Assembly (NCBI GenBank): GCA_963971575.1
Contig: OZ020611.1
Coordinates: 204,214,419-204,278,418, forward strand
Origin: Liopterus haemorrhoidalis
Taxonomy: Eukaryota; Arthropoda; Insecta; Coleoptera; Dytiscidae
Length of the DNA stretch: 64,000 nt
Direction: 5' to 3'
Positions 34,945 to 46,794 of this stretch are shown here, piece after piece. The translations under genes and the position numbers were made by a program. A model generated the notes under the pieces. It did no database searches, had not been told where the DNA came from, and saw only the letters and a list, made by a program, of their open reading frames with translations. Each line of letters starts with the position of its first letter. The first letter of the stretch is position 1.

Positions 34945-35690
34945 CTAATCTGGTTATTAAATTTACGCTTTTAAAAATTAAATACAACATTTGCCAAAAT
35001 ATAACTAGAATTTTGAATAAATAATTTAAACAATATAAAAATTCAAAAAAAAAAAACAAAAAATAATATTGTCTCTTCTTGCAGGGTTCGATCCCTTTCG
35101 GATCGAGTTAGTTGGGTGAAAAGCCAGCGCATAACCACTAGACCAGCATACACCTTCTACTGTAGCGTGTTACAAAGCTATAACTTGTGTACATTATTAG
35201 CAAAAAAACACAAAAAATGCGTTTTTTTTCAAAAACATAATCTGATCAAAAATTCCTGTTGTACTACTCCGGTTCACACCAATGTACATTCATTAGATTT
35301 TTTTCAGATTTTTAGTTTAAACCATCTGGGCTACAGGGTGTGGGACAATTTTTTTTGCACTATTTTGGGAAAAATCGCTTCAAAATAATTTATTTTGTAA
35401 AAATAAAAATTTGATCGTTAATCCACGTACCAAGGGCTTTCATTTGATACCCTACTCAGAATAATAAAAAAATACATATATTTTTTTTCGATGAGCACAG
35501 ATTTGTTTATATTTTTAGGGGGATATGTTTTTTAGATGTTTTAATATTTTTCCTATGTGCGGGTAAATGTATAAGCATGCCAAATTTCAACTCTCTAGTT
35601 TTAGCCGTTTGGCTACAATTCTTACAGACAGACGACAAAATGACGGTATAAGGGTTTTTTGGTCATACCTACAAAACCCAAAAAATGAGT
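34945..35690 (-). mobile_element. Family A copy A8, 3'-truncated
   Basis: It runs from ctggttattaaatttacgct to the terminus cctacaaaaccca. The 3' hairpin and subterminal repeat are absent. The microsatellite is only two units. It carries the type 1 tRNA-like module. Confidence 0.7.
35081..35150 (-). other. tRNA-like module type 1 in family A copy A8
   Basis: On the minus strand TGGTCTAGTGGTTATGCG matches a tRNA A-box/D-arm, and GGATCGAACCC a B box. It is the best-preserved type 1 module. Confidence 0.65.
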
Positions 35691-35980
35691 GATCGTAATT
35701 TAGAAAATAGGTTCTCCAATGTAATTCGTCTTCCATAATTTTTATGTGGTTTACCGAATTTCAACACTTTAAAATAAAACCTTGTTTTTTTTTTAATAAT
35801 AATCTTAATTACCATTTCGCTTGCTGATCGTTTAGCGACACCAAGTAAACAGGTTGATTCTCAGCAGTTGCGTTCGTAAAAGCGCTCAGTGTTTCACCGT
35901 GAAATTTCGAATACTACTGTTCAATATATTTATATAAAATTATCAGAGAATATTAAACAAACATGATTCTTCTCTCCAGA

Positions 35981-36427
<447 letters not shown>

Positions 36428-36965
36428 AAGGGTCATAATCTCTATTTTTTAAATTTTCTAGTGTATTTGTGTGTTTTTATTTTTATTTCCTTCCTTCTTA
36501 GGGATGGCCCGGGCTCCCTCCCTGGGTGCGCCACTGATTCCAAGCATGCGTATTTTCTCGTAAAATATCTCTTGCTTGCAGCAAAATTTCTAAAAACATG
36601 TTAGGCAGTGTAATGCGAAACATAAATAAGATTGTGTATTTATTTTATTTATTAGAACAATATTTGTAACCAAAATACTTGGTAATTTTTACTTTTGTTT
36701 TTTTACATATGTAAGTTTTTAATAGTAAGTACTATTTTTATAAGTTTGTAACGTTGATATCTCCGTTATTAAACAGAATCATTATAAACATGTTAAAGTT
36801 AATGTTTTTTATAAAGACAAAAAAATCATTGTTCCAATGGCCTAACAATATACAGAGTATTCCATTTAAAAAATGTTTATTTTCAAAATATCTGGTCAAC
36901 GAAACATCTAAAAATATTTTTGAGTCTGTCATGATATTTCCTATTTAAATACTCGAACTTTGTCC
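36428..36965. other. No supported gene
   Basis: A ctgggtgcgccactg fragment at 36522-36536 is a MITE end. The overlapping opposite ORFs at 36738-36948 are low-complexity AT readings. Confidence 0.45.
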
Positions 36966-37159
36966 ATTTAAACTAGGGGTCCCCAAACTGGTCGAGGTCG
37001 ACCACCTAGGGTCGATATAACATTGTTCGGGGTCGATTCTGGCTCGGGGGTCGATTGGGGGTCTATGGAAAAAAGTTAAAAATTACTAGTATAATTTTAA
37101 TATATAACTGTGTACTACACACCTGTGTAGATAGTTACACAGAGATTTTCAATATTTTT

Positions 37160-37681
37160 CGAATTTAGGACAGTTGGAAGTAAAAGATGAAGACTTGGAT
37201 ATATACACAAAGCATCTTCAAAATTTAATGTTATACAGAAATATCCAAAACTTTCGGAAATCGTAGTTCCCTTTTTTCCAGTATTTCTAAGTTCGTATAT
37301 GGTTGAAGCTGGTTTTAGCCATGTTAATGGGCGTTGTTTTATATAATAAGTTAACTGCTAGTTACAAAAAATTATCTTTCATTAAATTTAAATATGAATT
37401 AAAAATTTTATTAAAAAAACATAATTTTTATAGTATTTGTGAATACTTGAATATTAAGTATTTCTGAGTGAGATAAATTTTTGGAAATAAAAATTAATTT
37501 GTTGCTAAACCTAAGATTGATGTTCTATAATATGTATTAACACTGTATGTCAGCTGAAATCTATTATATTTGAATTTAATTCAATTATTAGAACATTTCG
37601 TTAATTTCAATATATTGTAGATTATGTATGTAAACTATGACCTATGTAAACATTCCTGTAATGTCTGAACATCAATAAACA

Positions 37682-37720
<39 letters not shown>

Positions 37721-37838
37721 TCCAGCCAAACAAGTTAGATGTAGAATTCCGTGGCGATTTAAGACTGAAATTAACTAATTTTGAATCCGACATTGCTAAT
37801 CTTGCAAAGAGTCACCAACCACACCCGTCACATTGACA
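37160..37838 (+). pseudogene. hAT transposase C-terminus, split by a LINE
   Basis: The first part reads YPKLSEIVVPFFPVFLSSYM then VEAGFSHVN (the hAT dimerisation motif, usually ...TYLCExGFS...). After the LINE insert it resumes with NKLDVEFRGDLRLKLTNFES and ends ...SHQPHPSH before a TGA at 37836. The domain order and the QPSH-type ending match ZBED-like hATs. Upstream transposase is missing within this 1.07-kb element, so the copy is an internally deleted, non-autonomous derivative. Confidence 0.8.
37329..37715 (+). mobile_element. 5'-truncated LINE 3' end with (ATT)n tail
   Basis: It begins just after TTAAT (37324-37328) and ends in (ATT)n before TTAAT (37716-37720), a likely 5-bp TSD. The reading FKYELKILLKKHNFYSICEY is the usual FKxxLKxxLLxxxFYSxxEF ending of Jockey/CR1-type ORF2. 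A short 3' UTR with caataaacaa precedes the tail. Confidence 0.75.
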
Positions 37839-38220
37839 ATGACAGGCAATTTTATTAAATAATAATATTATTGTAATGCAATTAGATATAATTATATTAG
37901 ATAAAAGTAATATAAATATAAAAACACTGTACAATAAACAATATAAGAAATCACATAAGCGTATTTATTGCTTGTCCTATTATGGTCGATATGAAGTCGA
38001 AAAACTCTTCTGGGGGTCGACGGTCAAAAAAGTTTGGGGACCCCTGATTTAAACGAATTTCTATCTACCTATAGGTAATATTAAGAAAGATAGCAATGGT
38101 GAGCCACTTGGCTGGGACACCCTGTATTGTCACCTGACAATAACTGAAGCGCCTCTAGTGAGATTTTGAGAAACTGACAGGTGGAGGATAGTCGTTAGTC
38201 GATAGTCGAATTTTTAAAAA

Positions 38221-38460
38221 ATGTCTTTAAAATTGCAAGAAAAAATTAAATGCAACGTGAATTTTTGTGTTTATCTTTGCAATGCAAAAGTAGGTCGTGA
38301 TAGAGACCTAAGTTTTCATCGTGTTCCGAAACGTGGCAAAAAAGTCTTATTACCTTCAATTATAACCCTAGAGGTTACTTGGGCACTGAGAAAACGGAAA
38401 ATTTCATTTAACGCAACCCTCATATTGAATAATAAATTAATTTCAATAAATATCACATGA
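38221..38460 (+). CDS. Short ORF with a THAP-like zinc-finger N-terminus
   Basis: The 79-codon ORF reads CVYLCNAK, then RDRDLSFHRVPKRGKKV. A Cys-x3-Cys pair followed by a Leu-Ser-Phe-His-Arg-x-Pro block matches the first half of THAP zinc fingers, which bind DNA in P-element-type transposases and in cellular THAP proteins. The second half (conserved Trp and CxxH) is missing or diverged after a likely deletion, so this is a fragment. GCGCCTCTA repeats in inverted orientation flank it at about 38150 and 38522, hinting that it belongs to a small inverted-repeat element. A decayed host gene is possible but less likely. Confidence 0.6.
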   Translation: MSLKLQEKIKCNVNFCVYLCNAKVGRDRDLSFHRVPKRGKKVLLPSIITLEVTWALRKRKISFNATLILNNKLISINIT

Positions 38461-38877
38461 AGATACCATTGAACCTGTCAAAAATATCCTATCTGCTTCA
38501 GCCATGATGTACAATGCAGTGGCGCCTCTATCGGTAGTGTCAGATGACAATACCTCGATTACAATACAACAGCTTTAAGTATAAATCACAATCAGATCGA
38601 ATAAAAATCTTGCCCATTCTTATAACAACGACTTACCTTAATAAAAGAATCAAAATTAAGCAAACATATTTATTGTAATTCGTTTCTAACGGAACAAGAA
38701 CTCAACTGCATTAAATTTGTAACATTGTTGAACGAAAGGTAGGTGTATTTTAAGCTATTGTCGAAAGATGATGTTAGCTGTATAAATAATTTTTTTTTGG
38801 GGGGGCATATTTGGACCCTCTCCTCTACGTTTAATCACACAATTATTATTTCTAAATTAACATTACATTTTTAAAAC
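38461..38877. other. No supported gene
   Basis: It contains the right-hand GCGCCTCTATCGGTAG sequence (38522-38537) and otherwise AT-rich DNA. Confidence 0.45.
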
Positions 38878-39085
38878 CTATATTTGAATAATTCTTCTCT
38901 GGTGTAAAAAGGATGTTCAGTAAAGAACTGTTTCATCTTTTTCTTGAATTCGTTAGAAACCAAACTTCTGCGATCCATGGGTAACTTATTCAGTAGTTTG
39001 ACTGCGTAGAAGTTCTCACACTTACGGGATTTAGTTTCAGAAAATCTGGGTATAAATTCGACTTACCGCTTGTGTTGTATTGTAT
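38878..39085 (-). pseudogene. LINE ORF2 C-terminal fragment
   Basis: The minus-strand reading EFIPRFSETKSRKCENFYAV, then KLLNKLPMDRRSLVSNEFKK and FFTEHPFYTREELFKY, is the characteristic C-terminus of Jockey/CR1-type ORF2 proteins. It is open for about 65 codons. No A-rich or microsatellite tail is visible, and the 5' side is lost. Confidence 0.75.
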
Positions 39086-39490
39086 TTCCGCATGAGTTTG
39101 AAAACTGATTATTTTTTATGTGCCAAAATTAGGGAATGGTACATGACAGCAAATGGAATAGTCATTGGTGCCAAAATTTTAAAAAGCTTATGATAATTTT
39201 GTTTCGAAAAAGCCCACTTCAACCTTAAAAAGACAGGTCATGACCACTTAGGAAAATTGAATAGTCTAATAACCTATAGGTATCTACTGCTCTTTGATGA
39301 TAAAGTATATAAGTTATTAAATATTCATATTTTAAAGTAACAATTGATTTTTTTAAAAGTAATAATGCGTAATTTTTTTTTTATTATTATTATTTTTTTT
39401 TTTTTTTGCTTATTGAAGTTGGTAAACAAAAGTTTTCCGTGCCGATTGAATTTGTCAGTCAACCACTGTTTGTCTCATTTATGACACAAT
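39086..39490. other. No supported gene
   Basis: AT-rich with a T-homopolymer run at 39371-39408. It ends at the AAT target site of the Harbinger element. Confidence 0.5.
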
Positions 39491-40938
39491 GGGCCGTATG
39501 AATAAAAATAAGCATAACCTTTTACTTGCAAATTATGAAGCAAATCCTCGAAACAATATGAATAAAAATGCAAGCAAAACCTTTTACTTATGAGTAAGAA
39601 GCAAATGCTTTTTTTGTTGATCTTTTGCTCACGACAGAAGTAAATGGTTATGAATAAAGCAGACCTTTTACTTTAAATTATAAGCAAATGCTTCGAAAAA
39701 CATGCATCTATATTTTCGTATACTCACTTGTGAGAAAGTGTTATAGTGACCTAGTTGCTATGGCGGATAATGTGTATTTAAGAAATGTGAAACACTATAG
39801 GTGTCGTTCTTCACCACGTTCTAGTGACTTTAAAAGTTTGTTTCGTTTTGAAGAGGAAAACGTGGAGTGGTTAGCTGATACTTTTTTAGGTAACACTACA
39901 GAATCTCGAGGCGGTGCGTTGTCTTCTCGGCATAAAATCAAATTATTTTTGAGTTATCTAGCCGATCCTGGGTTTCAAAAAGGTATCGGTGAGGAACTTG
40001 GGGTGGAGCAATCCGCAGTATCACGGACTGTCAGCAGCGTTGTTGATGAAATTGTTGCACAAGCTGGCACCTGTATTAAATTTCCTACTTCCCAAAATTC
40101 ATTAGTGGAGACGAAAGAATTGTGGCAAAGAAAATACCGTTTTCCAACCGCGATTGGTGTCATTGACTGTACGCATATAGGTATAGAAAATACCGAAGAT
40201 CCATGGAGATGAATATGTCAATCGTAAAGGAAACCCTACGCTAAATGTACAGGCAACTTGTGATGCCAGTGAAATGTTCACAAGTGTAGATGTAAGGTGG
40301 CCTGGATTTGGAAAAATTCAGACATTAGACAAATTTTATCAAGAATGCAAAATACTGTACTAATTGCTGATAAGGGGTATGGATTAGAGCCATGTCTTAT
40401 GACTCCATTTAAAAATCCTGATAATAGAGCTCAAAGAAGCTTTAATAAACTCCTAAAAGAGGAGAGGATAATAATCGAGCGTTGTTTTGGTCAACTTAAA
40501 TGAAGGTTCCCGATCTTAAAGTATGTTTGCCGCGTCAAACATAAAAATATCCCAAAAATAGTTGTAGCTTGTGTTATTTTGCACAACATCGCTAAGAAGT
40601 TAAAAATTACAAAATTACTTTACACCAATAAAAATAAGTTGAAATGCCAAACATGGAACTCAGTACAGCCCTAGCACATTGTTAGTAGTGTTTATAGACT
40701 AATTTCAACTTGACGGCAATCGGCAAGAAGTAGTACGATTTTGATAAATACTGATTTTCAGGTTACAACATAAACATCCTCTTGACCTTTTACTCAACGG
40801 TAGAAGCATTTACTTGCAAGTAAAAGGTAATCGTTATTCATATAAAAAGAAGCAAATGCTTTTACTCCGACCTTTTACTCGAAGCAAATGCTTATACTTC
40901 TACTTATGAGCATTTACTTCAACTTTATTATACGGCTC
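39491..40938 (+). mobile_element. PIF/Harbinger transposon, near full length
   Basis: The ends GGGCCGTATGAATAAA and, reversed, GAGCCGTATAATAAAG are flanked by AAT on both sides (39488-39490, 40939-40941), the 3-bp duplication size of this superfamily. Subterminal motifs ACCTTTTACTT and GAAGCAAATGCTT repeat several times at both ends and are probable transposase-binding repeats. A HARBI1-like transposase pseudogene fills the centre. No Myb-like second ORF is present in the 1.45 kb. Confidence 0.9.
39760..40674 (+). pseudogene. HARBI1-like DDE transposase, three lesions
   Basis: The likely start is MADNVYLRNV at 39760 (an upstream in-frame ATG at 39688 is possible). A helix-turn-helix-like region (GIGEELGVEQSAVSRTVSSV) is followed by the DDE_Tnp_4 nuclease fold. 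The first catalytic Asp is in GVIDCTHI (about 40156), the second in LIADKGYG (about 40370), and the Glu in IIIERCFGQLK (about 40480). All three acidic residues survive. Lesions are a frameshift near 40200 before HGDEYVNRKG, a second shift with loss of about seven codons near 40298, and a TGA at 40501 where an Arg codon is expected. The reading then continues RFPILKYVCRVKHKNIPKIV to a TAG near 40674. The element cannot make an active enzyme. Confidence 0.92.
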
Positions 40939-40941
40939 AAT

Positions 40942-41876
40942 GTGTAAAAAACATAACCTAAAAAGAGACAATCACCTTTTTTAGAAAAAAAAAAAAAACC
41001 TAGAAATAATATCATGTTAATAGAATTATTAAAACATACATTTTGAATGCCTTTTTAAAATGAAATTATTCACATTTAATAATGTGTTTTTAATTGTATG
41101 TAGAGGGCTCAAGAGTTAATGCGGAGGGCAGACACGCCCCTTTCACAGCTGAGACCACGCCTCCTAGCACCTATTGGCTGGCGCACGCACAGATTATTGG
41201 ATAAGCTATTAACATTATTATGCTCAGGCATATTAATGCTAATTCAAAGGTAAAAAATTAGGTTATAATAGTAAAATGAATTAAATTCACATGAGTTCTA
41301 GTTTTATATTTTTTAAATTTACCAAAATGCAAGATTATACGTCTACCGTCAAGATTCTGTAGATTTTTGCATGTATAACTTCTTTGAATTTTGAACCAGT
41401 ATTAGGTAAGTATTTCTAATGACCATTATTGTTAAATTATAGTTTAATAGATTCAGCCATGGACGCCCGCAACATTTTTTACAAGGGTAGCAAAATATGA
41501 AGGCCTATTTTTGAATATATCTATTTAGTAGGTATGTAAGTTGTTAAATAAACTTTCATAAATACAGAACATTGTTTAAATTGAAATAGAAGGCGTCTGA
41601 GACAATTGATATTAATGACTTTTTATATAAAATCTATCCCATTATTAGTAATTTTTCCCCTGTGCACACTTAACATAATCAAATCGGATGAATCGGATTA
41701 TCCGTCATGGTTGGCTTCATAGTTGACGTAATAATAATTGAAATCTAATAGTATTTGACTGCACATTTTGCATATGTAGTTAGCTGTCATCAGTTATCAG
41801 TATTTGGGTCTTTTGTGGCGCTTCTATCGGTAGCTTCCGCTAGGAAATTGAACAAGTCTGGTAAACATATCTTATA
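40942..41876. other. No supported gene; one GC-rich patch
   Basis: At 41103-41195 a less AT-rich stretch contains an inverted CCAAT (attggct) and clustered GCG motifs, which could be a promoter or a MITE end. GTGGCGCTTCTATCGGTAG at 41816 matches a sequence at 38520. No coding signal. Confidence 0.35.
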
Positions 41877-41942
41877 CAGTGGAACCTCTATATTCGTCAT
41901 TAATCTGCTCCTGGGGGTGTAACGAATATAAAATATGACGAA

Positions 41943-42913
41943 ATAGAAACAATTTTTCCCATAAGAAATAATTGAAATTCAATTAATCTGTTTCCAACTC
42001 CTAAAAGTGGAACAAAAAATTAAAAATATGTTGTTTAAACTTTAACTTTATTGTACTAAATAGATAAACATAGTGGTAGAAGTGGAAAAGGAGGAAGGTT
42101 AATGTTGAAAACAAGAGTTGCTATCAATTAAAACAAAATAGCCAATTGTAGGGTAAAGGTGGGATAGATGCCCCAGTTATAGAAAAACAATCGTATATGT
42201 TATTGCGTGTCCTTGGGAAAATGTTAGTATAAGATTATATATATATATATTTATATATATTTTATAATAAGATTATATATACAATGCCCGAGCCATATAT
42301 CCCATATTTATTGCGGCCTTATATCCTTTTTCTATGGGATAGATGCCCCATCTGTTTATTTCGAATGTATACAATATTGAGCATTATTTTCTACTCTATA
42401 ATGTGAGGTTAAGTGTCTTCTGATACCTAGTAATGAAACTAATTTTGTTTAAGTTATAGTTACGTCATAAAACCTTAAGACAAAATGTCATAACTATTGA
42501 AATACAACCACTCATATGAGCACCTACCTTTACAATTTAATTTTTCATAAACTATTAACATTGATGATAATTTAACACATTTATTTCAGAAGACTGTGTT
42601 TCTCGCACAAACTGTCAGTACTGAAATGATACAAACACATACCGTTATGGATATATGCGAAATGGGGCGTTTATCCCACTGGGGCATCTATACCAACTGT
42701 ACCCTATAGAAACAATTTTTCCCATAAGAAATAACTGAAATTCAATTAATCTGTTTCCAACTCCTAAAAGTGGAACAAAAATTTTAAAAAATGTTGTTTA
42801 AACTTTAACTTTATTGTACTAAATAGATAAACATAGTGGTAGAAATGGAAAAGTAGGAAGGTTAATGTTGAAAACAAGAGTTGTTATCAATTAAAACAAA
42901 ACAGCCAATTGTA
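41943..42913. repeat. 205-bp direct repeat flanking the nested element
   Basis: Copy 1 (41943-42150) and copy 2 (42705-42913) run from atagaaacaatttttccc to gccaattgta and differ by roughly ten substitutions or small indels. Confidence 0.9.
42151..42704. mobile_element. Inverted-repeat element nested in the pogo-type element
   Basis: The ends GGGTAAAGGTGGGATAGATG and, reversed, GGGTACAGTTGGTATAGATG are each followed by CCCCA and flanked by TA. An extra ggatagatgccccatctg copy lies inside at 42338-42355. No coding content. Confidence 0.75.
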
Positions 42914-43239
42914 ATTCGAATTCTGATCATCGGGTCTATTTTGTCGATGATTTAACAAGGAATTTGTCGAATGTTGTCTGTTTTTGTCTGCTCTGTAAAA
43001 CCTTCCTGAAGTAGTCAATCACATTATCGTTAAATGCATTTATGTTTTGGTTTACTATCAAAATTTGGGTGCCATTTTTCGACCATATTCTGCACTTTAT
43101 TCTGCGCGGCGGTGTGAGTGGCGACGAATACGGAAAATACTAACGAATATGGGGGACAAAAATTGTCATCAAAATGTGACGAATATCAAATATTACGAAT
43201 ATGTAGGTTGACGAATATAGAGGTTCCACTGTATATTAT

Positions 43240-43660
43240 ACGAGGGTTACATTTTATGTTTTTATAAACGACCAATAGATGGCAATATTATCTGTCATTA
43301 CTATATTCGTAAATTTCACATTTGTTATTGTGAAATCAGTGGTAGCTTATAAATTGACCGAGTAGTTTGTTGACAATGAGCGTTAAAAAAACAAGTTTGT
43401 GAAAAAATGGATATTACTCGTGAAGGTTTTCGTTAGATGATTTTTTCCGATTTTAGTAAAGGCCTAACTCAAAAACAATTCATAGATTCGCTTCGTTCAA
43501 TTTTTGCTAATAAAGCACCATAAAAAATACTGTTTACAATTGGTTTGCAGAATTTCTAAGTGGTCATGCGTCTATCAGTGATGAATCTCGTGAAGGTCGA
43601 CCATAATCGGTTGTGATTCAAAAAAACATCGATACTGTGCACAAAATGATTGAAGAAGAA
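43240..43660 (+). mobile_element. mariner element, 5' part only
   Basis: It begins TACGAGGGTTACATTTTATG, a mariner-type end, with the 5' UTR and the transposase N-terminus following. It is cut at 43660, where a family A fragment takes over. Confidence 0.75.
43407..43660 (+). pseudogene. mariner transposase N-terminus with stops
   Basis: The reading MDITREGFR*MIFSDFSKGL, then ATVYNW-like NTVYNWFAEFLSGHASISDE and SREGRP, is the mariner helix-turn-helix region. It ends at HKMIEEE. In-frame stops lie at 43434, about 43520 and about 43605. About 85 of about 345 residues remain, and the DD34D catalytic domain is absent. Confidence 0.85.
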
Positions 43661-43946
43661 TTTCATTTGATACCATACGCAGAATTAAAAAAAAAATATT
43701 TTTTTTCGATGAGCACATATTTGTTTAGATTTCTAGGGGGATATGGTTTTTAGATGTTTTAGTATTTTTCCTATGTGCGGGTCAAAGAGTTGTATAAGCA
43801 TGCCAAATTTCAACTCTCCAGGTTAAGACATTTGGCTACAATTTTTATCGAACAGACAGATAGACGATAAACAGACAGACAGACAGACAGACGAAAAAAT
43901 GACGGTATAAGGGTTTTTTGGTTATACCTACAAAACCCTAAAAAGA
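43661..43946 (-). mobile_element. Family A 5' fragment A10
   Basis: It has the terminus cctacaaaaccctaaaaag, (CAGA)n at 43872-43891, and sequence up to tttcatttgatacc, where it abuts the truncated mariner. Confidence 0.7.
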
Positions 43947-44283
43947 GATATAAAATTAGAATATATATCGAGAAATAAATTAAGAAAACACACATTTTTA
44001 AAGGTTTTTACAGAATATACTTTCAAAATTATTAGAAAAATGCATTTAAAACTAAAAAAAAAAACGGGCAAGACTGTAGGAAATCATGTTGAAATCCAAT
44101 ACCTTAGCAATTTTATTGGCCATGTGAGGATTTATGAAAGTGGGTCATTACCCACTTCCGTATGAGCATTTTTCAGTGTGAGCAATTTTCCCGTGAGCAT
44201 TTATCACTGGGCGTTATTTTCGATGTGGGGAATTTTCTATTTGAGCATAATTCTGTGTGAGGAGTTTTCGTGTGAGCACATAT

Positions 44284-44540
44284 AGCCAGAGCCGCAGTAA
44301 GGAGGGGGGCGGAGGGGGCGACGGCCCTGGGCGCAATAAGGAGAAGGGCGCTGACGGGCTTGACTAAGGGGCGCCATTGCGAAAGCGAGGACCGAGGACC
44401 TTTTCTTTTTTGCTCGTCATTTGTATTTTGGAATGTGAGGACCTATTTTCTTTGCTCGTCACTTGAACCTTTTATTTGCCAAGGGCGCCAAAACACGGCT
44501 CTGTCCCTAGCGCAAGTTTTCCTTACTGCGGCTAGGCATA
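44284..44540. mobile_element. hAT-type MITE (CAGAGCCGCAGTAAGG) with minisatellite units
   Basis: The ends CAGAGCCGCAGTAAGGAGGG and, reversed, CTAGCCGCAGTAAGGAAAAC form inverted repeats with GGCGC-rich subterminal DNA. Two reverse units of the ~36-bp minisatellite lie at 44393-44475. No clear TSD. Confidence 0.65.
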
Positions 44541-45004
44541 GGGCTGTACGCACTTTTCTGTGGACATTTTTCTCGTAAGCATTCTTCTTGTGCGGATATG
44601 CCACCGACCCTCCGCATTCAGCTAACGGTTGCTGATAAAATTACTTAAATTTTACTTATGCAGCACCTATTTCAAATGTGTATTGTTGGTTGATGGCTAG
44701 CTGGGGCAGAATTACAATTTAATTTAAATTTTTGTTGTTAAAAAAATTTACTGGATATCAGTTGCGTATACATAAGGTGACCATTTGTACTGGTTTTACC
44801 AGTACTGTACTGTTTTTTTGGTCATTGGTCCTGGTTAGTCGTGAAATATAACCAGTACAGTTTAGGGACACAAAATCAAAAATTATTAATTTTTCAAAAG
44901 ATCGAGTAATCGTTCCATCTTTCAGGACGCGTGTAAATTTAAACACAAAATACGGCTCAGCAGTGTAGCGGCCTTTTCAAAATTACTAAACAAATCATAG
45001 TCAA
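44541..45004. other. No supported gene; a palindromic remnant
   Basis: At 44773-44865 TGGTTTTACCAGTACTGTAC and a nearby reversed GTACAG/CCAGTACAG suggest a decayed inverted-repeat end. Otherwise AT-rich. Confidence 0.4.
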
Positions 45005-45712
45005 AATGTAACTACACAGCCTGTAGCCCAGATGGTTTACACAGCCTGTAGCCCAGATGGTTTAAACCAAAAATCTGAAAAAATTCTAAGTAATGTACAT
45101 TTGTGTGAACCGGAATAGTACAACAGGAATTATTGATCAGATTATGTTTTCCGAAAATTACGCATTTTTTGTGTTTTTAACTAAAATATGTTAATTATTT
45201 AATTCGCTATGTAACACTGTAGATAAGCAGGCGCTCGTAGCGTTGTACGTTTAGTCGTTTATTTGTGATTTGCAAACTAGAGTTCGAATCCTGTCAATTT
45301 TAATTTTTCTGTTTTTTTTTTGCATTTTTATTTTGTTTAAATTATTTTGTCAAAATTTTAGTTATATTTTGGTAAATGTTGCATTTAATTTTTAAAAGCG
45401 TAAATTTAATAACCAGTAATTCTATGTTTGAATGTATACGAAATCAGAGGGCTTATGATTTAAGCAACCAATGGAAGCCATAGGCGCAATATTCAAAATC
45501 TTAATGAACCTTGCTATAAAAAAAAAAAAAAAAATACTGCACAAATTTAGAAACTTAAATAATGGTATTAGACATTCGAATTAAAATTCATAAAAAAATA
45601 TTTTGACATAAAATTTGTTTTGGCATCCTAAATAATCATCATTCAGTTACTAAATACCTGCGAAACCCTGAAATGTGTGAAAATTCACACTTCACATCAA
45701 TTTTTTTTACAA
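45005..45712 (+). mobile_element. Family A copy A11, 5'-truncated, plus strand
   Basis: It starts with a 27-bp duplication (cacagcctgtagcccagatg twice, 45016-45065) and ends with the 3' hairpin GTGTGAAAATTCACAC and cttcacatcaattttt. It includes a tRNA-like module different from A1, A2 and A5. Confidence 0.7.
45225..45297 (+). other. tRNA-like module type 4 in family A copy A11
   Basis: GCGCTCGTAGCGTTG resembles an A-box/D-arm, and GAGTTCGAATCC is a good B box, about 50 bases later, on the same strand as the element. Confidence 0.55.
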
Positions 45713-46430
45713 TTTAATGGAAGATGAATTTCATATCAATCATGTAAAACAGAAAATTTCAGCATATTTATTTATAGTGAAAAAAAGCTCCTTCTCACTC
45801 CTTCTCCATTTCTTTGCATTTTCTTCATTTAGTTAGAATAGTTTTTTTTTTAATTTTCTGGATTTTCCTTGTGATTTGTTAATCCGGGAATCTAGATTTT
45901 CCATAAGATATAATGTAAAATTGGGTTTCTAAATACATATTTTTTAAGATACGAAGCACTGTCAGGACCAAATTAAGTTTGTAAGTCAAGGTGCCATTGT
46001 CTATCAACATGTGCAACCAAAATCAGTTATTGATGTTTTCAGATGTGTATGAAAGTTATCAAATCAAATATAGAAGCTGTTAAAAATATTAGTAACGTTA
46101 CCAGTAAACAACGTACCTACTGTTTGAACGATCATATTCTATGTACAATTATTTAAAAAACTATCTCCGAAACACCGTCTTTAAACAAGTAAGAAGATTG
46201 AAAAATGAACTTTCTTTGTTATTTATATACAAATATATGCATATATGATGCTTTAAATATTTTGCAGAAGTCCGAAAGAAGACTTAATATTATTATATAA
46301 TCAATAAATGTGTACATCTTTAAATTCAATTTTGTATTTAATATGTACAAGATTAATATAGACATAAAATTTTTGATCTAAATAAAAATAGAAAAACTTA
46401 ATAAAAACTAGAATACCGCCACTGATGATG
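45713..46430. other. No supported gene
   Basis: AT-rich. A possible ORF of 37 codons from an ATG preceded by ttttcag at about 46043 is not strong enough to call an exon. Confidence 0.4.
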
Positions 46431-46794
46431 TACAGTGAGATCATTAATTCCTGAGCATTACATAACAGTAAACAATGAGTTTAAAATATCAAAACTGTAT
46501 TCCAATTCACAGCTGAAAGTCGCAATTTAACAAAGAACCAATCAGATTATTTCGTTGACCGAACTCACCCGAGGAACAACGATAATCCGTTGCGAACTTC
46601 ATATTTGTTATTAACTCATTGGTGTGTAGAGAAAAACAGTGTTCATTTAATAATTAATTGGTATTATATATATAAAAGCCCTAATTTCTGTGTATCCTCG
46701 TAACGCTAAGTTCCTGGGTGCTAACGGGGCTTGAGGTGTGTGATCGGTCGCTCCCCACCAGTCAGAGCGACGTTCTCCGACAGCAGGTCACTTA

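Larger units (their letters stand above)
36974..38046. mobile_element. hAT element with exact TSD, transposase remnant and nested LINE tail
   Basis: The right end reversed reads CAGGGGTCCCCAAAC and the left TAGGGGTCCCCAAAC. The 8-bp duplication ATTTAAAC lies at 36966-36973 and 38047-38054. GGTCGA motifs repeat subterminally. The transposase tail inside is on the plus strand and is interrupted by 387 bp of LINE 3' end. Confidence 0.92.
41877..43231. mobile_element. pogo/Tigger-type element with internal 205-bp duplication
   Basis: Terminal inverted repeats are CAGTGGAACCTCTATATTCG at both ends, flanked by TA. A segment of about 205 bp (41943-42150) is repeated as 42705-42913, with another inverted-repeat element exactly between the copies. 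No transposase. CAGTGGAACCTC ends with TA duplications are typical of pogo/Tigger. Confidence 0.85.
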
